Shown here: positions 29,089 through 37,526 of the stretch, in pieces
How the letters are laid out: each line of letters begins with the position of its first letter
How positions within the stretch are numbered: position 1 is the first letter of the stretch
DNA from: Pontiella sulfatireligans
GTDB taxonomy: Bacteria > Verrucomicrobiota > Kiritimatiellia > Kiritimatiellales > Pontiellaceae
Direction: 5' to 3'
Length of the DNA stretch: 64,000 bases
Assembly (NCBI RefSeq): GCF_900890705.1
Contig: NZ_CAAHFH010000002.1
Location: 2,489,458-2,553,457, forward strand
Position numbers and translations under genes: made by a program
Notes under the pieces: generated by a model
Told to the model about the DNA's origin: nothing
What the model saw: the letters and a program-made list of their open reading frames with translations, nothing else
Database searches by the model: none

Positions 29089-30189
29089 ATGGCTAAACTC
29101 GAACTAAAACCTGCTGACGATTGCAGATACGACATTTTATCCTTGGGCGAAGTGATGCTTCGTTTCGACCCCGGCGAAGGCCGCATCCGCACTGCGCGCC
29201 GTTTCCAGGCGTGGGAAGGCGGCGGCGAATACAACGTGGCGCGCGGTCTGCGCCGCTGTTTCGGCCAGCGCGCCGCGGTGGTCACTTCTTTCGCTAAGAA
29301 CGAGGTAGGCCTGCTGATGGAGGATTTTATCCTGCAGGGCGGCGTGGACACCTCGTTGGTCAAATGGATGGACTACGATGGCATTGGCCGCACCGTCCGC
29401 AACGGCATGAACTTTACCGAACGCGGCTTCGGCATCCGCGGCGCAGTTGGATGCTCCGACCGCGGCAACACGGCGGCTTCGCAGCTCAAGGCCGGCGACA
29501 TTGATTGGGACTACATTTTCGGCACGCTCGGCGTACGTTGGTTCCACACCGGCGGCATCTTTGCCGCGCTTTCCGAAACCACCGGTGAGGTCGTTATTGA
29601 AGCGGCCAAGACTGCTAAGAAATACGGCACCATGGTTTCGTACGACCTCAACTACCGCCCATCGCTCTGGAAGGGGTTTGGCGGCCTCGAAAAATGCCAG
29701 CAGATCAACCGCGAGATTGCCAAATATGTCGATGTAATGATCGGCAACGAAGAGGACTTTACCGCCTGCCTCGGTTTTGAGGTCGAAGGTGCGGATGAAA
29801 ACCTGACCGACCTCGACGTCGGCTCGTTCCAGAAAATGATCGCCAAAGCGGTGGCCGAATTTCCGAATTTCAAGGCCACGGCCACCACCATGCGCGGCGT
29901 AAAAACCGCAACCGTCAACGATTGGGGGGCCATGTGCTGGTGCAACGGCGAGTTCTACACCTCAACGCAGCGTCCGGAGCTTGAAATCATGGACCGCGTG
30001 GGCGGGGGCGACAGCTTTGCCTCTGGCTTCATCTACGGCTTGATGGTGCTGCAGGATCCGGCCAAGGCCATTGAATACGGCGCGGCGCACGGGGCGCTCG
30101 CCATGACCACGCCGGGCGACACCACCATGGCCTCGCTCACCGAAGTTGAAAAAATCGTAGCGGGTGCAGGTGCCCGTGTAGACCGGTAA
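29089..30189 (+). CDS. PfkB sugar kinase, probable 2-keto-3-deoxygluconate kinase
   Basis: A protein of 366 residues with PfkB-family features: N-terminal ILSLGEVMLRFDPGEGRIRTARRFQAWEGGGEYNVARGL and the C-terminal catalytic signature DRVGGGDSFASGFIYG with the general-base Asp. The GEVMLRFDP start and the neighbouring KDPG aldolase gene point to phosphorylation of 2-keto-3-deoxygluconate (or the galactonate epimer). The length is somewhat above the family average. The ATG at 29089 follows CAAGGAG; the frame is open to 29041. It forms a two-gene operon with the aldolase 38 bp downstream. Confidence 0.88.
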   Translation: MAKLELKPADDCRYDILSLGEVMLRFDPGEGRIRTARRFQAWEGGGEYNVARGLRRCFGQRAAVVTSFAKNEVGLLMEDFILQGGVDTSLVKWMDYDGIGRTVRNGMNFTERGFGIRGAVGCSDRGNTAASQLKAGDIDWDYIFGTLGVRWFHTGGIFAALSETTGEVVIEAAKTAKKYGTMVSYDLNYRPSLWKGFGGLEKCQQINREIAKYVDVMIGNEEDFTACLGFEVEGADENLTDLDVGSFQKMIAKAVAEFPNFKATATTMRGVKTATVNDWGAMCWCNGEFYTSTQRPELEIMDRVGGGDSFASGFIYGLMVLQDPAKAIEYGAAHGALAMTTPGDTTMASLTEVEKIVAGAGARVDR

Positions 30190-30227
30190 GGGCGACATGC
30201 AAACCGCCCGTACATAAGGAGAAAAAT

Positions 30228-30863
30228 ATGTTAAACGAACTTTTGAAACGGCCGGTCATTCCGGTGATTGTAATCGATGATGCCAATGATGCGGTGCCTC
30301 TGGCGGAAGCCCTGCTGGCCGGCGGGATGGACGTTATTGAGGTAACCTGCCGGACGGCGTCCGCGGCCGAAGCGTTGGCGCGCATCAAAAAGGCCCTGCC
30401 GGAAATGCTGCTCGGCGCTGGAACCGTGGTCACCCCCGACCAAGCAAAAATGTGCATCGATACCGGCATTAGCTTCGGCCTCGCTCCGGGGCTGAATCCC
30501 GATACGGTAAAATATTTTCAGGACCGCAACACGCTCTTCATCCCCGGCGTCATGACGCCGTCGGAAATTGAGCAGGGGCTATCGTTCGGTCTGAAGATGC
30601 TGAAGTTTTTCCCGGCCGGCGCGGCGGGCGGCGTTAACATGCTCAAAAACCTCGGCGGACCGTATGCCTCGCAAGGCGTACAGTTTTGCCCGACCGGCGG
30701 ACTAAGCCTCGACAACATGAACGACTATCTGTCGCTCCCGATCGTCAGCGCCATCGGCGGTTCGTGGCTTGCCACCAAGCAGCAGATTGCCGACAAGCAG
30801 TGGGGCGTCATCACCCAGCAGGTCAAAGACGCACTTGCCAAAGCTACCGAAGTTGTTGGCTAG
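30228..30863 (+). CDS. eda: KDPG/4-hydroxy-2-oxoglutarate aldolase
   Basis: A protein of 211 residues, the normal size for Eda. Seen are EVTCRTASAAEALARI (catalytic Glu region), LLGAGTVVTPDQA, the Schiff-base lysine segment LKFFPAGAAGG and PTGGLSLDN. It splits 2-keto-3-deoxy-6-phosphogluconate (or the galactonate form) to pyruvate and glyceraldehyde-3-phosphate, completing the route begun by the upstream kinase. The RBS AAGGAG is well placed. Confidence 0.92.
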   Translation: MLNELLKRPVIPVIVIDDANDAVPLAEALLAGGMDVIEVTCRTASAAEALARIKKALPEMLLGAGTVVTPDQAKMCIDTGISFGLAPGLNPDTVKYFQDRNTLFIPGVMTPSEIEQGLSFGLKMLKFFPAGAAGGVNMLKNLGGPYASQGVQFCPTGGLSLDNMNDYLSLPIVSAIGGSWLATKQQIADKQWGVITQQVKDALAKATEVVG

Positions 30864-30967
30864 CGGTTTTTGCCGGCGACGTTGAAGCAGGGTTGCCATG
30901 CCATTGGCGGACCGCTATAAATTCACGCTTGTTTTATCTGGGGAAATCCGGATCGACAATTATATGT

Positions 30968-31003
30968 GCCCAGGTGGCGAAATCGGTAGACGCAAGAGAC
31001 TTT
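30968..31003 (+). pseudogene. tRNA-Leu 5' half
   Basis: GCCCAGGTGGCGAAATCGGT and the following AGACGC AAGAGACTT are the acceptor, D-arm and 5' anticodon stem of a tRNA-Leu. At the anticodon loop the sequence changes abruptly into the palindromic repeat at 31001. No matching variable arm, T-arm or CCTGGGC acceptor strand was found downstream, so only half a tRNA remains. Confidence 0.75.
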
Positions 31004-31063
31004 CCGCCTACGGAGCCTTGGCACCTGCGGCGGATCCGTCGTAGCTTCGCGTAGGCGGAAAAA
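31001..31063. repeat. Palindromic repeat joined to the truncated tRNA-Leu
   Basis: TTTCCGCCTACG at the left end is matched by CGTAGGCGGAAA at the right end (12-bp inverted repeat). The middle contains a further GGATCC-centred symmetry (GCGGCGGATCCGTCGT). The element starts exactly where the tRNA sequence breaks off. Confidence 0.65.
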
Positions 31064-31083
31064 TCGTTGAGTATGAAATAATT

Positions 31084-32621
31084 GTAACTACTCAGGTAGC
31101 TTGAGCCTTCATTTCCCGCCTCCTCCAGAAAAATGCATTTTAGGGCAGCCTAGAAGCCCCGAATACTCTATGAATGCGGCATGAAGAAGCCTGCGCATGC
31201 AACAGCCAGCCAGCCGGAGCCCCCCGCCATGACGCGCGAAGACGCGCTGGCGGTTTTCCGGCTCGGCCCGGACGCCGTTGCCGACTTGCTTCTAGCGATG
31301 GATGCGCAGATCCGCGGCCTGCGCACCCTCGAGGTGCGCGTCGCCGAACTCGAAGGCTTGCGGGCGAAAACCTTGCGCAACGGTTCGAAGTCTCCTTCTT
31401 CCGACGGCCTCGCGAAGCCCGCGCCCAAGAGCCTCCGGAAGAAATCCGGGCGCAAGCCGGGCGGGGCGGCAGGGGCACTCGGGCGGCACGCTTGAACGCC
31501 GCAAGAACCCGGACGTGGTGGAAGCCCACCGCGTAGACCGCTGCGAAAAGTGCGGTTGCGATCTGCGCAACGAAAAGGCGCAAGGAATGGAACAACGGCA
31601 GGTGTTTGATATCCCGCCCGTCGAACTCCTCGTCACCGAGCACCAGGCCGAGGCGAAGCAATGCGCCTGCGGCCACACCACCAAGGCCGTTTTCCCTGAG
31701 GGGGTTGTCGCGCCGGTGCAATACGGCCCGCGAATCAAGGCAACGGCCATCTATCTCAACGGATACCAGCTCCTCCCGTACGCCCGTCAGCGCGAGACCC
31801 TGCGCGACCTTTTCAACGCCCCCTCTCCGAGGGAACGCTCGCGAACATGGTTCGCCAGGCCGGGCGGCTCGCGCAGGGAGGCATCGACGGGATTCGCGAG
31901 GCCCTCGGCGCCTCGGCGGTGGTTCATTTCGACGAAACCGGCATGTGGCGGAACGGGAAAACCAACTGGATGCACTGCGCAAGCACGCCGCCGGCGTCCT
32001 GCCCGAGTTCAAAGGCACCGTCGTTCACGACTACTGGAAATCCTACTACCACTACAAATGTTCCCACGCGCTTTGCAACGCCCGCCACCTACGTGATCTA
32101 ACCTACATCCACGAGCAAATGGGGCAGCCATGGGCGGAAGAAGCCATCGAAACCCTGTTGTCGATCAAGGAAGGCGTCGAGGCGGCCAAGGCGGCGGGAT
32201 CCGCCACCCTCGCCCCGGAAACGCTTCTTGGCTTCGAGCGCCGCTGGGATGAAATCTTCGCCAAAGGCTACGTCGCCAACCCCGATCCTCCGCCGCCCAA
32301 GAAGAAAAAGCGCGGGCCTCCCGCGAAAGGGAAGGCCCGCAGCCTCGTCGAACGCTTCGACCACCGCCGGCGCGAAGTCCTCGCCTTCATGCATGACTTC
32401 GATATCCCCTTCGACAACAACCTCGCCGAACGCGACCTGCGCATGAACAAGGTGAAGCAAAAGATCTCTGGTTGCTTCCGCGACACAGGACATTCCGAAG
32501 ACTTCTGCCGGATCCGCAGCTACATCTGCACGGCGCGCAAGAATACGACCGGTGCTTTCGAGGCGCTTTCCGGCTTATTCCAAGGCCACCCGGCTATGTC
32601 GGCAGCACCTGAGTAGTTACA
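31084..32621 (+). mobile_element. IS66-family insertion sequence
   Basis: An element of 1538 bp bounded by a perfect 14-bp inverted repeat: GTAACTACTCAGGT at 31084-31097 and ACCTGAGTAGTTAC at 32608-32621. It contains a frameshifted IS66-type transposase and no accessory genes. IS66 elements usually make 8-bp target duplications; the flanks here (AAATAATT and ACCCATTG) do not match, which suggests rearrangement after insertion or that one end was recombined. Confidence 0.85.
31181..32616 (+). pseudogene. IS66-type transposase with three frameshifts
   Basis: The pieces read in order as one IS66 transposase. They are a coiled N-terminal part (LLAMDAQIRGLRTLEVRVAEL...SLRKKSGRKPGG), a zinc-binding part (VDRCEKCGCDLRNEK and KQCACGHTTKAVFP), the catalytic core with VVHFDETGMW and GTVVHDYWKSYYHYKC, and the C-terminal FDNNLAERDLRMNKVKQKISGCFR. 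Frame changes are needed near 31485, near 31830 and near 31975. With three independent shifts the element cannot make its transposase, unless some are sequencing errors. Confidence 0.85.
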
Positions 32622-32755
32622 CCCATTGTTTCAAACAGTTACTTCCAAACCACTTCTGATCCAACTGTCAAACCCCGTGAAGCACATCTGAAATACATCA
32701 TTTATTTCGAGGTTGCTAGGATGTGCCCTGTCATTTCGAGAGAGACTTAAAGTTG

Positions 32756-32826
32756 TAGCTTGGGGAGATCTGAGTTCTACGCTAGGGGTCTAGAAGTTGC
32801 AGGTTCGAGTCCAACCGGGTCGACCA
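32756..32826 (+). pseudogene. Degenerate tRNA-like remnant (possibly tRNA-Pro 3' part)
   Basis: The end of this stretch looks like a tRNA 3' half: GGTTCGAGTCC T-loop region, then CGGGTCG, a discriminator A and CCA at 32824-32826. A TTCTA...TAGAA pairing around CGCTAGGGGTC could be an altered anticodon arm, with AGG/GGG suggesting proline. The T-stem does not pair well and no matching 5' acceptor strand (CGACCCG) is present, so it is not a working tRNA. Confidence 0.35.
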
Positions 32827-32830
32827 GGGT

Positions 32831-33181
32831 TCAACTCCTGTCAATGAATGCATGCCTGCCATCGACGATCCGGTGGTCGAGGAAGAAAGATCTCTTGGGT
32901 TTTCCATTGCGGAGCATGAACCCGCTGTCGGGATCGGTCGTTGAGGACTTGATATCTTTTTGCATCGGCTCGTCATCAGCCTTCGGTTTCAGCGGCTTCA
33001 TTGAGTGCGTTTCGCGCTCAGCCGCAACATCAGCATCGAATTCTTCTGCGTAGGACCGGACCGACGCATTCACCAACGTCTTCTCATGCTTGCCCTTGTT
33101 GGCATTGGCCAGGTGGGTGGAGTCGGTATAGAGCGTTTCCCCATCGACGAGCTTCTTACCGAACCAATCGGGCCTGCCAAG
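32831..33181 (-). pseudogene. IS1182/IS4-type transposase fragment
   Basis: The minus-strand frame between two stops encodes 116 residues including WFGKKLVDGETLYTDSTHLA, NANKGKHEKTLV and KSSTTDPDSGFMLRNGKPKR followed by SFFLDHRIVDGRHAF. This is the central DDE-transposase segment of IS1182-like elements (DST-x-ANA, TDP-G---R-GK--FFLDHR-VD). Both ends are missing. It abuts the tRNA-like remnant directly. The 212 bp from 33182 to the PEP-CTERM gene hold no recognisable gene. Confidence 0.75.
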
Positions 33182-33393
33182 TCAGTAATGCAGATAATTA
33201 AGGGGCATCAACGCAAGTTTTATATGTCAGGTAAATGTAAGTTACGTTGGCGTGAGGGAGGGAGTATAAATTTATTTGCGTCCAAGGTAGCGGATGCCGC
33301 TTGCATAACACGGTGATTAGCCAACGGCCTAATGAATTGGCATTTAGTAAACGTGCAATGCGAATAAGTAAACTAACTAAAAGGAGAAATATC

Positions 33394-34137
33394 ATGAGAA
33401 AAACATTAATTATGACGACTGCAATGTCGCTAGCCGTTTGTATGAGTGCTTCTGCTGGAGTTATAACAGTTGTACATGACGCTATTGGGGGAGCAAATAC
33501 GAGTCCCGCTATTACAGGAGACTATACTGTAGGTGGTGCAAATGCGGCGCATAATTTGCCGGGGAATTCATTGCTTGCATATAATGGCGCTAACCCCACC
33601 GCGATCACCTATACCCTGACCGGTGTTGATTTGACGGCAGAAGGAGGCACTGCGAACGAAACGATCGAATTTGTTCTATCTCTGTCGGCTGTTGATACCA
33701 GTGACGGAGGGCGGGCTGTTTCTATTTGGTCGGCCGATGCCAATAACAATTCTCTTAATGTGGCGGATACGACTACACCAGGTTCAACCGACCAAAATGA
33801 TATTGTAGGAGGCGAGGTTCTCGGCGCCAGCGTTGCCTTTGGTGGTGGCACGACTTTCGATACTGCCAAACTCGACCTCGATATTACGGTCGCAAATTTG
33901 TCCGTATTTAGGGACGATACAGCTTCTTTTATTTATGAAGGTGGAACCAATACTCAGACAACGACCAGAGATTTTTCTTTATCTGGGACCTCGTTTGATC
34001 TCGTTGCGGACAGTGGTGGTTTCCGACTAGCTAATCTTGATTATGAGATTACCGTGATTCCTGAACCTGCAACGTTGGGGCTGATTGGCGCTTTTGGTGT
34101 GAGTGTTCTCTTTATCCGTCGTCGTTTGAGCATGTAA
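33394..34137 (+). CDS. PEP-CTERM sorting-domain surface protein
   Basis: A protein of 247 residues with a signal peptide (LIMTTAMSLAVCMSASA) and a C-terminal PEP-CTERM signal: VIPEPATLGLIGAFGVSVLF then IRRRLSM. These tails direct proteins to the exosortase pathway for cell-surface or matrix export. The middle is Thr/Ala/Gly-rich and beta-prone, and its ~200 residues resemble the N-terminal part of the next gene (YTLTGVDLTAEGGT against YTISGLDLTAVGGT). The ATG at 33394 has AAGGAG upstream; the frame is open to 33301. No exosortase gene is present here. Confidence 0.88.
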   Translation: MRKTLIMTTAMSLAVCMSASAGVITVVHDAIGGANTSPAITGDYTVGGANAAHNLPGNSLLAYNGANPTAITYTLTGVDLTAEGGTANETIEFVLSLSAVDTSDGGRAVSIWSADANNNSLNVADTTTPGSTDQNDIVGGEVLGASVAFGGGTTFDTAKLDLDITVANLSVFRDDTASFIYEGGTNTQTTTRDFSLSGTSFDLVADSGGFRLANLDYEITVIPEPATLGLIGAFGVSVLFIRRRLSM

Positions 34138-34218
34138 GGAGCCCAAGTCTCATTAACATGGTTGGTAGTTTAGTTATTAGATGTTGGATTTGTATTAATT
34201 AAACATGAGGAAATGAAA

Positions 34219-37200
34219 ATGAAAAAAACAATATTAGCGACGTTGGCAATGTCATTTATGACCTGCCTGGGTTTTTCGGCCCAAGTTGTTATAAATAATG
34301 ATCACAACCCGATACTTAACATTAGCGCGGCGACGTTCGGAGTGGTAACGGATGGTGCTGATGGAGTGACCCCTTCTACTGGCACTGGCTATGCTGATTA
34401 TGAGGGTTTTAACACGCAAGGCGCATCAACGACCTACACGATTTCGGGTCTCGATCTGACTGCGGTTGGTGGAACCACTGATGACTCCATTACCTACACC
34501 GTCAACTTTTCTGGCACAGCAGGCGGAGCTGCCACTGAAGTAACGCAGCAACTTTATACTAAAGATACGGTTGATAATACGGGTTCGTTAATTAGCCTAA
34601 GTTTAAGCAGTCAAAACGGGATCGACGAGAATAAGGATGAAGTTTTTTTTGCTAGTATCGGGGATATTTCGTCGTCTGCCGGTTTCGATGCGAAAGAGAT
34701 CTCGGTGGAGTTTGTAACGCTGGGATTCAACGCGTTTAAAAACACGGAAAAAGCAGACGTGGTTGTGGGTGGTGTTACGAACGAGTTTGTTGGCAATGGC
34801 GATGATGTTTATGACTTTCCCGAGGGTACGACTTCGTTTTCCGCTGCGCCGACGGTTGGAGCATACCGGCATGATTCGATAAGCTATAAGATTAGCGTTA
34901 CCAACATGGTCGGCGTAAAAGTCTCAAACTTTTCCGTGTCTCCGACTACGGCGACCTCCGACGAAACATCGCTTCCCGTGTCGCTTTCATGGTTGGCTTT
35001 CAATTTGGATGCTGGTGCAACGTATGTTGTTACCGCCGACAAAGCGGTTTCGTTTGTTGATCCATCTTCTGGAAGTGCTGTGAGTGGATTGACAGAGATT
35101 GGTGCAACGTTTGATGGATCGTTAGGGGATGTGGAATTCACGATGGTGGTTGATTCCGGCGTTGAATCGATTACAAATATCGCAGTCATATCCGTTCATC
35201 AGGTGGCGATTAGTCTGGATGAAGATTTTGCAACGGGTTATTCCGATGGAGATCTGGCCGAACAGAAAAAATGGACAAAAATGACGCCCAGCAATGCGTT
35301 CAACGTGGTCACTTCAGCAGGCGGTTCTGCCGAAACCATGAGCGTATCGAATGAATTTGATGGCGTGAACGGTACTGCGGTTTACTGGAGCGATTCTGTA
35401 AACAATGCAACGTCCACTGAATGGACTGGTTCGGTTTCCTTTGTTATGTCTGTTGCCTCGAAAGGTTCGGAAAAAGAGCGTGTGATCAATGGCGCCACTA
35501 GCTCCTTCCCGGTGGCGAATCTGACGGACGCCCGCAATGTGGTGGAAATCGGATTTACCGCCGATACAGCAGGTGGGTTTAATGCCAGTGATGCAAACGA
35601 TGTCGTGCTGGGGCTGCGTTGCAGCAACCAGCGTGAATTCAAGGTTCGTTTTGGTCAGGACTGTGTTACAATTCCTCTTGAGGATATCGGCTGGGATCCC
35701 AACTGGGAAGCTGTGGATGAAAATGGACAGCCGACTGTATCGGGGCCCGATTTTGAAACGGATCCCTTGACCGTTGACTATTGGATTCGCAAATCGACGG
35801 TGGACGGGCTCTATATTGCCAATGTCAACGTCACGGTAGGTGGGGAAACCTATGAAGGTTCAGCTCGAGCCATCTCTGCGAGCAGTGCCTATGATGCTGC
35901 AGGTGTAAACTTTGTCATGGCGCACTCCATGCAGGCGGATGGATCAACGGATTTAAATCTGGTTCATGGTACCGTAAATTATCTGGGGTTGGAAACCGTT
36001 GCAGGCACACCAATACCTATGTTTGCTCCATACGGTTTGAATGCCGTTTCTCCCGGCAGCCTGATGGGCGATATTTCGTGGAACGGCGCATGGGAAGCAG
36101 ACAGTATTTCCCTGTACCGCTCTTCTGATGAGTCTATTCTTGGAACGGAAGTTACCAATGTTGCCGCAGGCGTCGACACCTATGCGGACACCTTCGTTGG
36201 GGCGGATGCCGGCAATGTTTTCTTCTACACTGCGGTTGCGAACTACGGTGTGGATAGTACGAATTCCAATGTTGACGCACTGCGCGTATTGCAGGAAACC
36301 GAATTAGCCGGATGGGGGCGTTCAACTGAAATTGTTACGGCTCATCAGGCTTTTTTGGTGGATTGGGACACTAGTGTTTCGAATCAAATCGCGCCGGGAG
36401 AATATCTATTCAACAGTATAGCAACTGGAGTCGGGGGTCTGATTGTTGATTCCTCATGGTACAATGCCGCGGCTTCGCCCGAACTCTATGGCATGTTCCA
36501 GAGAGTCTCCTCAACATCAACTAACAGCGATACTTGTAAATTCAGTAACACGGGGCGCGGAATGCGCAATGACGTCTCTTTCGGCGGAACAGATGATTCT
36601 ATGCAGCTGGGTATCATTGATTCGGATGATGTTTCCGGCATCCCAAAATGGTCCGGCCTGGTCTGGTTCGAGGATACTGGACTGAGTAGTAGTGCGGATG
36701 GGGATTCCATATATGAAATCGAGTTGCCTGATTGGGATAATTCCGTCCGGATGGCGATTCGCAATGGCAGCGACTGGTATGTGAATGACACCACATTCGA
36801 TGGGGCCGATACATTCAAGGTCAAGCTGTCGGATGCTTCATGGGCGCTGGTTGAAGTGGCAACCGCGACGTCGACCAACCTGATGACAGCAGGGGCGTCT
36901 TTCGCCCCGCAGACCTTTGATAACATCACAGCCGTTGGATTCTTTGTGGACAACAAGTTGACGCTGGGTGGGCAGAAGATTAACTATTTCGGCCTGATAA
37001 ATGCGACCTATGTTTCTCCGTTTGCGCAATGGACGGATGATCACGGACTCTATGGTGACGATGCCGCTGCTGATGCAGATCCGGACGGGGACGAGGTGTC
37101 TAACATTAACGAATGGGGATTCGGGGGCGATCCGAACGATGCCGAAAATCTTGGCATCACAGAACGTGGTTTCGGGGTTGATTCCGGTTCGGGAACATTG

Positions 37201-37422
37201 ACCTACATTTATCCGCGTCTGAAATCGGATCCGCGCCCGACCTACACGCTAACGGAAAATACGGTTGGTCTGCAGTTCGACTCCTTTGTGGATAACGAAT
37301 CGGCTTATACCATCATTACTAACGGTGGTGAATGGGTGGGGGAATCGAACTTTGAAGCGGTGACCAATATCGTGCCGGTTGATGTAGCCAAGAAATTCCT
37401 CAAGCTTGAAGTAACTGAATAA
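34219..37422 (+). CDS. Large secreted multidomain protein
   Basis: A protein of 1067 residues with a signal peptide (TILATLAMSFMTCLGFSA). Residues ~20-230 resemble the PEP-CTERM protein upstream. A long beta-rich middle follows, with an Ig-like stretch (VSPTTATSDETSLPVSLSW). The C-terminal part contains a thrombospondin type-3-like acidic calcium-binding motif (DADPDGDEVSNINEW). There is no PEP-CTERM tail. I prefer ATG 34219 over 34213 because GAGG at 34207-34210 is then properly spaced. No catalytic domain was recognised; a surface glycan-binding or adhesive role is inferred only from location and domain style. Confidence 0.7.
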   Translation: MKKTILATLAMSFMTCLGFSAQVVINNDHNPILNISAATFGVVTDGADGVTPSTGTGYADYEGFNTQGASTTYTISGLDLTAVGGTTDDSITYTVNFSGTAGGAATEVTQQLYTKDTVDNTGSLISLSLSSQNGIDENKDEVFFASIGDISSSAGFDAKEISVEFVTLGFNAFKNTEKADVVVGGVTNEFVGNGDDVYDFPEGTTSFSAAPTVGAYRHDSISYKISVTNMVGVKVSNFSVSPTTATSDETSLPVSLSWLAFNLDAGATYVVTADKAVSFVDPSSGSAVSGLTEIGATFDGSLGDVEFTMVVDSGVESITNIAVISVHQVAISLDEDFATGYSDGDLAEQKKWTKMTPSNAFNVVTSAGGSAETMSVSNEFDGVNGTAVYWSDSVNNATSTEWTGSVSFVMSVASKGSEKERVINGATSSFPVANLTDARNVVEIGFTADTAGGFNASDANDVVLGLRCSNQREFKVRFGQDCVTIPLEDIGWDPNWEAVDENGQPTVSGPDFETDPLTVDYWIRKSTVDGLYIANVNVTVGGETYEGSARAISASSAYDAAGVNFVMAHSMQADGSTDLNLVHGTVNYLGLETVAGTPIPMFAPYGLNAVSPGSLMGDISWNGAWEADSISLYRSSDESILGTEVTNVAAGVDTYADTFVGADAGNVFFYTAVANYGVDSTNSNVDALRVLQETELAGWGRSTEIVTAHQAFLVDWDTSVSNQIAPGEYLFNSIATGVGGLIVDSSWYNAAASPELYGMFQRVSSTSTNSDTCKFSNTGRGMRNDVSFGGTDDSMQLGIIDSDDVSGIPKWSGLVWFEDTGLSSSADGDSIYEIELPDWDNSVRMAIRNGSDWYVNDTTFDGADTFKVKLSDASWALVEVATATSTNLMTAGASFAPQTFDNITAVGFFVDNKLTLGGQKINYFGLINATYVSPFAQWTDDHGLYGDDAAADADPDGDEVSNINEWGFGGDPNDAENLGITERGFGVDSGSGTLTYIYPRLKSDPRPTYTLTENTVGLQFDSFVDNESAYTIITNGGEWVGESNFEAVTNIVPVDVAKKFLKLEVTE

Positions 37423-37443
37423 CTGTTGAAATAATACACGAAG

Positions 37444-37476
37444 AAAGGCGGCATTCAGAGATGGATGCCGCCTTTT
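37444..37476 (+). terminator. Rho-independent terminator
   Basis: AAAGGCGGCAT and ATGCCGCCTTT form an 11-bp perfect stem with a 10-base loop, followed by a short T tract. It lies 22 bp behind the large secreted protein and before the beta-helix gene. Confidence 0.85.
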
Positions 37477-37526
37477 AAGGCGATATGGAATCATCAAAAG
37501 ATATAGGGTAGAAGCGACTGGGAAAA

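Noticed and set aside
30968..31063. A complete tRNA-Leu, possibly with an intron
   Set aside because: The variable arm, T-arm and 3' acceptor strand could not be found within or after the palindromic repeat.
31076..32629. 8-bp target duplication around the IS66 element
   Set aside because: The flanking octamers AAATAATT and ACCCATTG differ.
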